Source of the DNA: Acetobacteraceae bacterium
GTDB taxonomy: Bacteria; Pseudomonadota; Alphaproteobacteria; Acetobacterales; Acetobacteraceae
NCBI GenBank assembly: GCA_004843345.1
Contig: CP039460.1
Location: 2,031,001 to 2,095,000, forward strand
DNA length: 64,000 nucleotides
Direction: 5' to 3'
Shown here: positions 51,793 to 59,548 of the stretch, piece after piece
How the letters are laid out: each line of letters starts with the position of its first letter
How positions within the stretch are numbered: position 1 is the first letter of the stretch
Position numbers and translations under genes: made by a program
Notes under the pieces: model-generated
Told to the model about the DNA's origin: nothing
The model's database searches: none
Seen by the model: only the letters and a program-made list of their open reading frames with translations

Positions 51793-51991
51793 ATAGCTGA
51801 TATTGAATCAGAATGAATACTCTTGAAGCCCCCGCCTATAAGGATTCTTTCTGACCATTTGGAAAATACCAGCTATTTATTCATATCACAGAATAAGATT
51901 CTGTCATCTGCGCTTTTGATGGAAGAAAAATAAATAAGGGATAATGTAAAATGATTTGTATTGAAGATTTTTAGTGAAGAGGAGAAGTAAA

Positions 51992-52510
51992 ATGGCTTTA
52001 AAATATGAAAATTTAACGCCAGAAATCCGTCAACTCATGCTTGATGAACTTGAGTTAGATGAGCGTAATGATGTTCTTTTTATTAGCAGGCGTTTAAATG
52101 ATTCTGGCCGCGAGAATTGGGGGAATCTTTTGAGAGATGCAATCAATAATGGAGATGATAAGACGCTGAAGGATAGTATCCAGCATGGAAGTTTTCTTAA
52201 TTTAACCGAGGAAACCTCAAAAGGTACTCGAAAAGTTCCTGCTACAGCTGCTCAGACATTAGCTGATGGAGAATTTAATAGGCTTTATATCAGGGCTCTT
52301 TGTGTGAAAGTTTTAAGAAAGTCAGATTCAGCCGTTTTGGTTACATATAGAGCGAGAGAATCAAGTCGTCCTCGTCAAGAGTCGGAAAATGCTATTGGAA
52401 TGGCATATAGGGCCAAAATGATCTTAGACGACCTAAGGAGTTCTCAAGGAAAAGAACCAGAATCAGAAATTCCAAGTCCTAATTCTGGGATAAGCTTTAA
52501 AATTGCGTAA
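51992..52510 (+). CDS. Conserved protein of unknown function beside the ABC-3C locus
   Basis: 172 residues from the ATG at 51992, with GAGGAGAAG upstream (an ATG at 51974 is the weaker alternative). The pattern LADGEFNRLYIRALCVKVL and TYRARESSRPRQES recalls a widespread uncharacterised family found in many bacteria, in my memory with the same Ala-Leu-Cys and Pro-Arg-x-Glu-Ser blocks. No membrane segment. It may be an accessory of the neighbouring system or a separate cargo gene. Confidence 0.65.
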   Translation: MALKYENLTPEIRQLMLDELELDERNDVLFISRRLNDSGRENWGNLLRDAINNGDDKTLKDSIQHGSFLNLTEETSKGTRKVPATAAQTLADGEFNRLYIRALCVKVLRKSDSAVLVTYRARESSRPRQESENAIGMAYRAKMILDDLRSSQGKEPESEIPSPNSGISFKIA

Positions 52511-52682
52511 AGCTTAGAATATTACCCTCAGACAATTCATAAGAAAGATGGTTGTCTTCATAAGATAGTGGGAATATTTTTCCACTATCTATGATGAGGT
52601 TATGTTTCCTCGATAGATCAGTGAGTTCTTTGAGAAAATTATCAATAGTGTTTGCACTGCAATCCGCACAATGTTGTTTCAT
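52497..52682 (-). CDS. Possible small protein with CxxC, antisense neighbour
   Basis: 61 codons. It has CADC near the start, a helical LKELTDLSRKH and a short beta part. The LT-x-LS-x-KH pattern recurs in small phage proteins. It overlaps the preceding gene's end by 14 bases and lacks a clear ribosome binding site, so it may not be real. Confidence 0.4.
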   Translation of the reverse strand: MKQHCADCSANTIDNFLKELTDLSRKHNLIIDSGKIFPLSYEDNHLSYELSEGNILSFTQF

Positions 52683-52731
52683 AAGTAAGTACTCTACCGC
52701 TCATATAATGGGCGTTTTTTTATGCCGAAAA

Positions 52732-52800
52732 TAGAATCAGGCGGATTTGAACCGACGTCTTCCTTTTGCAAGGCGCTCTACCTGACTGAGCTATGATCCC
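52732..52800 (-). tRNA. tRNA-like sequence with truncated anticodon arm (decayed tRNA-Ala type)
   Basis: The acceptor stem pairs fully over 7 bp (GGGATCA with TGATTCT) and includes a G3-U70 wobble with A73, the alanine identity set. The D arm (GCTC/GAGC) and T arm (TTCAAAT loop) are normal. The anticodon arm is only 12 bases (CCTT-GCAA-AAGG) instead of 17. No CCA is encoded. It is probably a non-decoding pseudo-tRNA. Confidence 0.5.
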
Positions 52801-52828
52801 AATCTCTTTTTAGCATGGAAATGTAAAA

Positions 52829-52889
52829 GTGCAAATAAAATGCACGAAACTTAATTTTTTGCCTTGATATATGTGCATAAATATTGCAC
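52829..52889. promoter_or_regulatory. Two perfect repressor operators before the right operon
   Basis: GTGC-N9-GCAC occurs perfectly at 52829-52845 and 52873-52889, 44 bases apart. The second lies inside ATGTGCATAAATATTGCACAT. The motif matches the three sites beside the CI-like repressor, so that repressor probably also silences this operon. Confidence 0.75.
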
Positions 52890-52969
52890 ATTAAGAATCA
52901 AGAGGAAAGAAACTATGCGCTTCGGATCCTCTCTATACCCACCGAAGTGCGCCAAGAGAGGGGAATATT

Positions 52970-53305
52970 ATGTCTGTAAGTGTTCGGGGAAGGGATTTTG
53001 GTGTTGATACGGCTTATGAGGCATCTCATTGGTCGGGTGAAGATTCAAACGAAGATTATTTAGAACATGTTTCTGAGATTGATAGGATTTCTGGTGAAAT
53101 TCAAAAGCAGCTCTCTGACAGGCGTCTTTGGCAAGTTGACGAGTGCAACACTTCAGCTCTTGAAGATAAGGTCGCTGAATTAGAGGATATTCTTTCTGAC
53201 ATTATGGTCATCAAAAGAGAAAGTCTTTGCTCTAATTCTGGAAGGCGTAAATCCGAGGAAATTCTCAAGGCGTATGGATTTCCTGTCGTTGAACGTGTTG
53301 CTTGA
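52970..53305 (+). CDS. Hypothetical early phage protein
   Basis: 111 residues, acidic, helical (LEDKVAELEDILSDIM). GAGAGGGG lies nine bases before the ATG. First gene of the rightward early operon under the two operators. Family not recognised. Confidence 0.65.
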   Translation: MSVSVRGRDFGVDTAYEASHWSGEDSNEDYLEHVSEIDRISGEIQKQLSDRRLWQVDECNTSALEDKVAELEDILSDIMVIKRESLCSNSGRRKSEEILKAYGFPVVERVA

Positions 53306-53320
53306 GAGGAGAGAAAAAAG

Positions 53321-53404
53321 ATGAATTGGCCAGAAGCTTTTTTCTATTCTGTCTTAGTTGCCGCAGTCGCAGCATTCATGATTACGATCATTCGTTTACC
53401 GTAA
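53321..53404 (+). CDS. 27-residue membrane peptide
   Basis: A short frame 15 bases after the previous stop, with GAGAGGAG upstream. It is one hydrophobic segment (about 8-23, rich in Ala, Val, Ile) with short polar ends. Such peptides are common in early phage operons, but none is recognised here. Confidence 0.5.
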   Translation: MNWPEAFFYSVLVAAVAAFMITIIRLP

Positions 53405-53444
53405 TCAAAAACTAAAAATCATACAAAATTAAGGAATTTTCAAA

Positions 53445-53606
53445 ATGACTGGAACAGTCAACGGGGAACTTTTGTCTAAAATTTACGAAGATGAGGACAA
53501 AGAAATCATCTCAATCTCGGTCATTCTCATTGAGAAGAAGGCCGTTAAGTCAAACAAGCGTTGGAGCTTAAAGCGTTTCATTCGGTGGTTAGGGGGAAGC
53601 AAATGA
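53445..53606 (+). CDS. Small basic early phage protein
   Basis: 53 residues. AAGGAATT lies shortly before the ATG. An acidic first half (LSKIYEDEDKEIISISVILI) is followed by a basic end with two Trp (RWSLKRFIRWLGG). Its TGA overlaps the next ATG, so the pair is coupled. Not recognised. Confidence 0.55.
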   Translation: MTGTVNGELLSKIYEDEDKEIISISVILIEKKAVKSNKRWSLKRFIRWLGGSK

Positions 53607-54088
53607 CATCTATTAACAATGAAGTCGAAACATTGATGAGTGCAGAAAGTTTAGAGATTAAAATTCTAAATCTTCCTTCAAAGCTTAAATTTCTTCTGAA
53701 AGAGTTTTCAACGGCTTTATCCAAAGAGGATGAATTTGATAGTGCCGTTTTAACAAGAGAAGTGATTTCTAGGCTTTCAAAATCATTGAATGAATATTCA
53801 GATGATTTGAAGACAACAATCATTTCAGAAATGGAAGAGGCTCAAAAAGACGGTGAAATTAAACGGATCGTTGGTGATTTTGAGGTTCGTCTTTCAAAGA
53901 CACCAAATAAAGCTCTCGTTCTGGATGAAGATAAGCTTTTTGCTGCTTATCCAAGCGTTTTTGAAACAAAACGTCACGTTATCACAAAAGATTTGAATTC
54001 GCTGCTGAAGTTAAATCCAGTAGTGCCAGGCGTTAAATTAGAAGAAGGCGGCACCACAATAAGAGTGTCTGGAGTGAAAAGAAAATGA
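53603..54088 (+). CDS. Hypothetical early phage protein
   Basis: 161 residues from the ATG at 53603, coupled to the previous gene. It is mostly helical, with FDSAVLTREVISRLSKSLNE and a C-terminal strand region. It lies three genes before Bet-type annealase genes in similar phages. No function recognised. The ATG at 53561 is an unlikely earlier start since it overlaps the upstream gene. Confidence 0.65.
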   Translation: MTSINNEVETLMSAESLEIKILNLPSKLKFLLKEFSTALSKEDEFDSAVLTREVISRLSKSLNEYSDDLKTTIISEMEEAQKDGEIKRIVGDFEVRLSKTPNKALVLDEDKLFAAYPSVFETKRHVITKDLNSLLKLNPVVPGVKLEEGGTTIRVSGVKRK

Positions 54089-54258
54089 CAAACGAAGAGT
54101 ATGACGCAGTTTGCAGAAAGCAGGCGATGTTACCCCAGCTTATTGAGTTTGTGAGAAATGTTCATGAGCGAAGCACTTGGACAGAAGATGAGGATGAATT
54201 TTCGTCTTTAAACGGTCAAGAAGCTTGTGAGCTTTTAGAGAAATTGGGGGAAATATGA
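54085..54258 (+). CDS. Small acidic protein before Bet
   Basis: 57 residues, coupled by four-base overlaps to both neighbours. It is helical and acidic (STWTEDEDEFSSLNGQEACE). Coupling to bet suggests a partner or regulator of recombination, without further evidence. Confidence 0.6.
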   Translation: MTNEEYDAVCRKQAMLPQLIEFVRNVHERSTWTEDEDEFSSLNGQEACELLEKLGEI

Positions 54259-55163
54259 GTAGCCAAATTGCTGTAACCCAACATCAGTCTTCTGGTGGTG
54301 AGATTGTTCTTTGGAAAGCGCCCAGTGACAAAGGGTCAGTTGAAAAGCTTTTAGGTGTTTTGGCTTCTTCGACTTTTCCAATGGCTAAGAAAGAATCAAT
54401 AGTTGAGGTTTTAGATTATTGTGATGCCAGAGGCATTGATCCGCTTTTAAAGCCTGTCCACATCGTTCCAATTTTTGATAGATCTTTGGGTAAAATGGTA
54501 GATACCATTATGCCAGGCATCTATCTGTACAGAATATTGGCAGCAAGAACAGGCCAATATGCAGGTAAATCTTCTCCCGAGTGGGGAAAGATGGTTACTC
54601 AAAAAATTGGGAATGAGACGGTTTCCTATCCTGAATTTTGTAGAATTACAGTTAGCAAGATAGTTGATGGAAAACTGTGTAACTTCACAGCTGAAGAGTG
54701 GTGGGTAGAGAATTTCGCAGAGAAGAAAGATGGCTCGCCAAATCAGATGTGGAAAAAAAGAAGTCGTGGCCAGCTTGCTAAATGCGCAGAAGCTCAGGCT
54801 TTAAGGATGGCTTTTCCAGAGGCGCTTGGTGGCGAGATGACCTTTGATGAAATGGAAGGGAAGACCCCATCTCAAGAAAAAATAGAAAAGTCAAAAATCT
54901 CAACCACTGCGTTATCTCATGATGAGAAGAAAAAGATTGCGGAGGTCTGGGTCGATAAAACAATTGGAAAGATTGAAGCGTTAACCAGTCACAGTGAGCT
55001 TTCTGATTTTCAAAAACAGGGAAGGTACTTCGAATGTGTAAAGCGTTTGGAAGCATATCCTGATTTGAAAGCAAAGTTTGATGAAGCTTTAGAAAAAACA
55101 CTTGAACGCTTGGATACAGATGCAACGGACGAAGAGTTTGAAAAAGCGAATGAAGAGTTCTGA
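54255..55163 (+). CDS. bet: Phage recombination protein Bet (RecT/Red-beta single-strand annealase)
   Basis: 302 residues. CDARGIDPLLKPVHIVPIFD, IMPGIYLYRILAARTGQYAG, then QLAKCAEAQALRMAFPEALG are the conserved blocks of the Bet/RecT family. The protein anneals complementary single strands during phage recombination. An exonuclease normally accompanies it, but none is seen nearby. The C-terminal 90 residues are helical and acidic. Confidence 0.92.
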   Translation: MSSQIAVTQHQSSGGEIVLWKAPSDKGSVEKLLGVLASSTFPMAKKESIVEVLDYCDARGIDPLLKPVHIVPIFDRSLGKMVDTIMPGIYLYRILAARTGQYAGKSSPEWGKMVTQKIGNETVSYPEFCRITVSKIVDGKLCNFTAEEWWVENFAEKKDGSPNQMWKKRSRGQLAKCAEAQALRMAFPEALGGEMTFDEMEGKTPSQEKIEKSKISTTALSHDEKKKIAEVWVDKTIGKIEALTSHSELSDFQKQGRYFECVKRLEAYPDLKAKFDEALEKTLERLDTDATDEEFEKANEEF

Positions 55164-55208
55164 CAAAAGATACCTAAAGGCATTCAGAGAAATGCTGAGG
55201 AGATGGAA

Positions 55209-55271
55209 ATGAGTGAAGATACAAAATACAAACCGTGTCCTTTTTGCGGATGTGATGGAGAACCAAAATGA
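55209..55271 (+). pseudogene. 20-residue remnant of a Lar-type zinc-finger protein
   Basis: The frame MSEDTKYKPCPFCGCDGEPK starts like Lar-family restriction alleviation proteins and ends by overlapping the next ATG. The rest of the usual protein is missing, so this is either a truncated gene or a short coupling ORF. Confidence 0.5.
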
Positions 55272-56032
55272 ATCATCTTCAGAAGCAAGAAAATCAGACA
55301 ATCGTCTTTTCATTTAATAATTCAAATTTAACCGCTATCAATCGAGATGGTGAAGCATGGTTTGTTGGAAATGAAGTTGCCGCAGCTTTGGGATATTCCA
55401 ATACCAGAGATGCACTTCGAAAACACTGTAAAGCTTCGGAGTTTTTTAACAGTCGCGAACTGCTACGGTTAGGAATTGAGTGCCCTTCATCTTACGGCAT
55501 GAAACTGATTCCCGAACGTGATCTTTATAGATTAGTGATGCGTTCAAAACTTCCAGCTGCAGAAGCATTTGAAGAAAAAGTTGTTGGAGAAATTCTGCCA
55601 GCTATTCGAAAAACAGGAAGCTATAATGCACAGCCAGCTATTGCGGTTCCAACAAATTTAAAAGAAGCATTACTGCTTGCCGTTGAACAGCAAGAGAAGA
55701 TTGAAGAGCTAGAAAAAAGAGATAACGCCTTAAAGCTCATTGAAGGTGATTCTTCTTCTTTGAAAGTTCGCGATGCTGGACGTGAGCTGGGTATTGGCCA
55801 AAAGCGAGTTACTGAATTTCTTTTAGAACATAAGTGGTCTTGCCGAGATAGTAAGAGGCGACTACGCCCAGCGCATTACGGCTTATCAATGGGATATGTC
55901 GCTTTAGATACGTCTTCCTTTGTGAACCCGAAAACACAAGAGACCATGCTCTCAGACGATATTAGAATTACGCGCAAAGGAATTGTGCGATTGGCAGAGA
56001 TTTTTTCAAAGGAGGGGGTGAGGAATGGCTGA
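55268..56032 (+). CDS. BRO-family antirepressor with KilAC domain
   Basis: 254 residues. N-terminal BRO domain (about 10-115: AWFVGNEVAAALGYSNTRDA, then LYRLVMRSKLPAAEAFEEKV). C-terminal KilAC DNA-binding part (about 160-250: KVRDAGRELGIGQKRVTEFL). Such antirepressors counteract phage repressors. Placed after bet in the operator-controlled operon, it probably affects the CI-like repressor or another regulator. Confidence 0.85.
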   Translation: MNHLQKQENQTIVFSFNNSNLTAINRDGEAWFVGNEVAAALGYSNTRDALRKHCKASEFFNSRELLRLGIECPSSYGMKLIPERDLYRLVMRSKLPAAEAFEEKVVGEILPAIRKTGSYNAQPAIAVPTNLKEALLLAVEQQEKIEELEKRDNALKLIEGDSSSLKVRDAGRELGIGQKRVTEFLLEHKWSCRDSKRRLRPAHYGLSMGYVALDTSSFVNPKTQETMLSDDIRITRKGIVRLAEIFSKEGVRNG

Positions 56033-56204
56033 TACACTTTTAACACGTCAAGAAGTCATGCAATTTCTTGGCGTGAGCGAAACAACTTTGTGGCGCATGG
56101 TTAAGAAAGAGCAGTTTCCACCAGCTATAAAGCTTACGCCTCAATGTTTGAGGTGGAAAAAAAGCCAAATTGACAAATACATCAGCAGCAAATGCGCTGC
56201 ATGA
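56025..56204 (+). CDS. AlpA-family excisionase/regulator
   Basis: 59 residues. TRQEVMQFLGVSETTLWRMV, FPPAIKLTPQCLRW and KSQIDKYI match AlpA-type winged-helix proteins, which act as excisionases or activators of integrases. AGGGGGTGAGG lies just before the ATG. It overlaps the antirepressor gene by eight bases and converges with the integrase gene, whose end it overlaps by 23 bases. Confidence 0.85.
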   Translation: MADTLLTRQEVMQFLGVSETTLWRMVKKEQFPPAIKLTPQCLRWKKSQIDKYISSKCAA

Positions 56205-57381
56205 GGTCTCTAGCAGATGGGGCGGATTCTAAAAATAGATCCGCCCAAATCTGAGAAAGCTCTTTTCTACGTTCTAAATGACTTGCTCTATTGTAAGCAG
56301 CTTCAACTTTATTTTTCGAAACGTGCGCTAGCATAAGATCAATAATACCCCTATCCAATGGGTATCTTTCGTTCATAATTGTAGAAAATGCCGCACGGAA
56401 TCCGTGTGGAACGTGCCGCCCTTCGTATCCAGCTCTTCGTAACAAGATGCTTAGGGTATTATCGGACATGGATCGCCTGATCCAGCGAGGCGATGGAAAG
56501 ACCAATTCAAAGCGCCCAGATATTTCTTTCATAACATCGAGAATTTCCAATGCTTGCCTCGATAGAGGCACGATGTGATCACGCTTCATTTTCATGCGCT
56601 CGGCAGGAATCGACCAGGTTTCACCATCTACCTCAACCCAACGCATTTTTCTTACTTCACCTGACCTTGTTGCAGTCAGAGCTAAAAACCTTAAGGCAAG
56701 TTGAGATACGATGCTTGACTGGTATTTCTCAACCTGTCGCATCATTTTTTGAAGCTCAGGAAGTGAGGTGATTGCTGGTTGGTGTTTTTTAACTGGCGGT
56801 TTTAGTGCACCTTGGAGATGTGATGCAGGATTTTCAGACACAATTCCGCAGGCGATGCCGTAAGTATAGATAGAAGCGACTCTCTGTCTGAATTTTCGAA
56901 CCTGTTCAGCCGTTGAATTCTTTTCTGCTTTTTGTAAAACATCAAGAAGCATCGGAGCAGTTATTTCTCCGCTTGGTAGCCTACCAATGGAAGGCCAAAT
57001 ATGCCTCTCTAAGCTGTTTTTAATTGTTTGATAATGTCTATTGCTCCAGAGAATTCGTCTATTCTCTAGCCACTGTTCACCAAGCTCTTTCAATGAGAGC
57101 TGGCTTTTCTTTATAACAGCTTCTTGTTTTTTCAGAAGTGAAGGGTCTTTACTGTTTCTAAGATTTTCCCTCGTCTTATCTCTGAGCTGTCTTGCTTTTG
57201 CCAGACTGACATCGGGGTAGGCTCCATAAGATGCAAGTCTTTCTGAGCCGTTGATTCTGTATTTATGTTGCCAGAGCTTAGAGCCGTTGGGGTTTATTCT
57301 TAAAAATAAGCCCTGCGCATCAGCTAGCTTGTAAGGCTTTTCTTTTGGTTTTGATCGCTTAATTGAAGCATCTGTCAGCAT
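56182..57381 (-). CDS. P4-type tyrosine integrase
   Basis: 399 residues. N-terminal DUF4102 domain (KLADAQGLFLRINPNGSKLW), core-binding domain, and catalytic domain with TRSGEVRKMRW (first Arg near 240), HGFRAAFS (His/Arg near 324) and a Tyr in EAAYNRAS near 363. It integrates and, with AlpA, excises the prophage. The gene begins beside three TACCCCC boxes and 154 bases from tRNA-Cys. Confidence 0.92.
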   Translation of the reverse strand: MLTDASIKRSKPKEKPYKLADAQGLFLRINPNGSKLWQHKYRINGSERLASYGAYPDVSLAKARQLRDKTRENLRNSKDPSLLKKQEAVIKKSQLSLKELGEQWLENRRILWSNRHYQTIKNSLERHIWPSIGRLPSGEITAPMLLDVLQKAEKNSTAEQVRKFRQRVASIYTYGIACGIVSENPASHLQGALKPPVKKHQPAITSLPELQKMMRQVEKYQSSIVSQLALRFLALTATRSGEVRKMRWVEVDGETWSIPAERMKMKRDHIVPLSRQALEILDVMKEISGRFELVFPSPRWIRRSMSDNTLSILLRRAGYEGRHVPHGFRAAFSTIMNERYPLDRGIIDLMLAHVSKNKVEAAYNRASHLERRKELSQIWADLFLESAPSARDLMQRICC

Positions 57382-57383
57382 GA

Positions 57384-57422
57384 TACCCCCATTGATTTTT
57401 TAATACCCCCTGAGATACCCCC
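57384..57422 (+). promoter_or_regulatory. Three TACCCCC boxes upstream of the integrase
   Basis: TACCCCC at 57384, 57404 and 57416 matches the two at 13865 and 13877. These are likely integrase arm sites that also overlap the integrase promoter, allowing self-regulation. Confidence 0.55.
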
Positions 57423-57534
57423 AGAATATGGATTGCAATAAATTTCATTGAAAGTCGTTGAAATGAATAACAAAGGGGAAAATACAGGTTTTTGGGGAAA
57501 ATGGAAGCGGTTGCAATGCGCTGAAATGCGCAGA

Positions 57535-57608
57535 TGGAGGTTCGGACGGGAATCGAACCCATCTACACGGATTTGCAGTCCGCTACATAGCCACTCTGCC
57601 ACCGAACC
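57535..57608 (-). tRNA. tRNA-Cys (anticodon GCA), prophage attachment gene
   Basis: The acceptor stem is 7 bp (GGTTCGG/CCGAACC) with discriminator T, and CCA is encoded. The anticodon loop CTGCAAA gives GCA. The T arm GGGTTCGATTCCC is intact. Its 3' end points into the prophage, the usual arrangement for a tyrosine-integrase attachment site. Confidence 0.95.
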
Positions 57609-57644
57609 TCACTTGCTTTCCTTAAATTGTTGGAAAGTGCTTCT

Positions 57645-57673
57645 TAGTTATGAGATTTATTTCCTTCTGTCAA
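57645..57673 (-). promoter_or_regulatory. Predicted promoter for tRNA-Cys
   Basis: On the minus strand TTGACA (57668-57673) and TAACTA (57645-57650) lie 17 bases apart, about 37 bases upstream of the tRNA. Confidence 0.6.
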
Positions 57674-57789
57674 TGTAAATTTAAAATTTTCTTTAATTAT
57701 TATAAGAGTTATGTAGGATAAGTTTGTTCTTTTAAATCAGAAGAGATAAAAGAGATTGTGCGTTTAAAAGATTTTATGCAGAGAGAAGC

Positions 57790-59478
57790 ATGAAACAGAA
57801 AGAGTATTTTACAAGAATGCAAAGTAGAAGACATAGATTTATTCTTTTTTCTGGGGCTTCTGCATCCTTGTTGGGATTTGGGGTGTTGCACGCCGCACCT
57901 TTAAATGAACACACTGTTTCTAAATTACGTGATGTCGCTGCTTTAGCTCAAAATGCTCCGCCTCCAAGCGCTAAGAAGCTGGAACAAATCAACAAAGTTT
58001 CTTCTGGTTCAGCACAATTAGATCCCGAAAATATTCCAGATTCTGATGACATCCCAGAGATTGAAAAGCATAAAATTACGCCCGCAAATTTAAGAGCAGA
58101 TGATCCTGATTTTGTTCCTCATAATATTCAGCAGGCAATGGAAACTGCTTATCTGACGAATCCCCAACTGAGAGAGGCGAGAGCGCAACTTAGGGCTGTT
58201 GACGAGGCAATGCCTACAGCAATGTCTGGTTGGCACCCAACGATCTCCGCTCCAATTAATCTGACGTATTACCAAGGGTCTTCGAGTTATAAGTTTAATC
58301 AGCAGTCCACGGTGAATGGTCAGACCGTAAATGAATCAACGACAACAGTACATAAATATGGTGATCCAGGGTACAATGTAGGAGTTGTCATCTCAGAGCC
58401 CATATTTCAAGGTGGAAAAACCGTTAATAGTATTAAGATGGCTGAAAATGAAATTCGTGCGGAACGTGCGCATCTCATTTCAATTGAACAACAGGTGCTG
58501 ATGCAAGTTGTGAATGCGTATGTTGCTGTTGTTTCTGATCAACAGCTTTATAACGTAGCTCTGACCAACGAAAAAGTGCTGAGAGAGCAAACAAAGTCTG
58601 TTTTTACCCGCTTTCGCTTAGGTGGCGTGGCGCGTACAGATGTTGCACAATCTCAAGGTTATTTAGCTACGGCTACGGCAGCACGTCAGCAAGCTTGGGG
58701 TAATTTAGAGGCCGCACGGGCAACTTATCGGCAAGTCGTTGGTATTTCGCCTGTGTTTGATTTGGAGGCTCCGCAGCCTCTTGTTTTGCCTGTAAAAACA
58801 CGACAAGAAGCTGTTACTTTGGCCATTAAAAATAATCCAAATGTGATACAGGCTCAGTTTGCTGAGGCACAGCAAAAAAACAACATTTCAGTTCAATGGG
58901 CTACAATTCTCCCCAAAGTAACGGCAAGCATTGGATATAATGATAGTGTTAACCAAGCCTACGGAGGAAGTTCATATGAGAACGAATACGCAACGCTTGG
59001 TTTTCAGTTTCCAATTTATCAGGGTGGGCAAGAGTATTCTGCTGTCAGAAGGGCAAAACAAGTCGCACAGGGGGCCTTTCATGAGATTAATGTACAGCGC
59101 CGTTTAGCGCTTCAGCTGGCAGCTTCGAGTTGGGACCAATATCAGGCGGCTCAAGATAGTATTGCGAGTGATAAAACAGCGGTTTCTTCGTATGTTGTCG
59201 CTTTAGCGGGTGTTGAACGTCAAGCTTTAATTGGAACGGCATCGACATTGAGTATGCTGCAACAACAACAGATGCTTTTTGGAGCGCAGCAAACATTGAT
59301 ACGTGCCTTAGCGAGTTCTGTTACGAATTCATATTCTGTTGCAGCCGCTATCGGCCGTTTAACTGCTAAAGATCTAAAACTAGCTGTTCCTTTATATGAT
59401 GCGACAGATTATTACAAAAAAGTTAAATGGCTACCTTTTGGTGTGAGTGACTATTCAAAGAAGCAACCTGGACGATAA
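57790..59478 (+). CDS. tolC: TolC-family outer membrane efflux/secretion channel
   Basis: 562 residues with a signal sequence (about 15-36, ending near HAA) and a Pro/Ser-rich extension to about 100. The TolC body follows, with paired repeats: AMETAYLTNPQLREARAQLR near 115, and TLAIKNNPNVIQAQ-like residues near 343. Trimeric TolC forms the outer channel of type I secretion and efflux pumps. The N-terminal extension of about 65 residues is longer than in E. coli. No pump gene is adjacent. Confidence 0.85.
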   Translation: MKQKEYFTRMQSRRHRFILFSGASASLLGFGVLHAAPLNEHTVSKLRDVAALAQNAPPPSAKKLEQINKVSSGSAQLDPENIPDSDDIPEIEKHKITPANLRADDPDFVPHNIQQAMETAYLTNPQLREARAQLRAVDEAMPTAMSGWHPTISAPINLTYYQGSSSYKFNQQSTVNGQTVNESTTTVHKYGDPGYNVGVVISEPIFQGGKTVNSIKMAENEIRAERAHLISIEQQVLMQVVNAYVAVVSDQQLYNVALTNEKVLREQTKSVFTRFRLGGVARTDVAQSQGYLATATAARQQAWGNLEAARATYRQVVGISPVFDLEAPQPLVLPVKTRQEAVTLAIKNNPNVIQAQFAEAQQKNNISVQWATILPKVTASIGYNDSVNQAYGGSSYENEYATLGFQFPIYQGGQEYSAVRRAKQVAQGAFHEINVQRRLALQLAASSWDQYQAAQDSIASDKTAVSSYVVALAGVERQALIGTASTLSMLQQQQMLFGAQQTLIRALASSVTNSYSVAAAIGRLTAKDLKLAVPLYDATDYYKKVKWLPFGVSDYSKKQPGR

Positions 59479-59548
59479 GTTTTATTATTGAGATACTTTA
59501 GAAAAAGAAAAGTATCACCTGTTTTGATAGAGATAAAAGAGAGAATAT

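Larger units (their letters stand above)
13788..57549. mobile_element. Complete contractile-tailed prophage inserted at tRNA-Cys
   Basis: The block has a P4-type integrase at its right edge, next to the 3' end of tRNA-Cys, and full modules for head, neck, tail, baseplate, lysis, replication, lysogeny control and recombination. The right boundary is well supported by the tRNA position. The left boundary is a proposal: an imperfect copy of the tRNA-Cys 3' end (13788-13801) lies just outside two TACCCCC boxes like those beside the integrase. The real left end lies somewhere between 13618 and about 14200. Structural and lysis genes look intact apart from a tape-measure frameshift. Confidence 0.85.

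Noticed and set aside
57375-57678. Several frames over tRNA-Cys and the integrase promoter
   Set aside because: They cover the tRNA and the TACCCCC boxes and encode no recognisable sequence.
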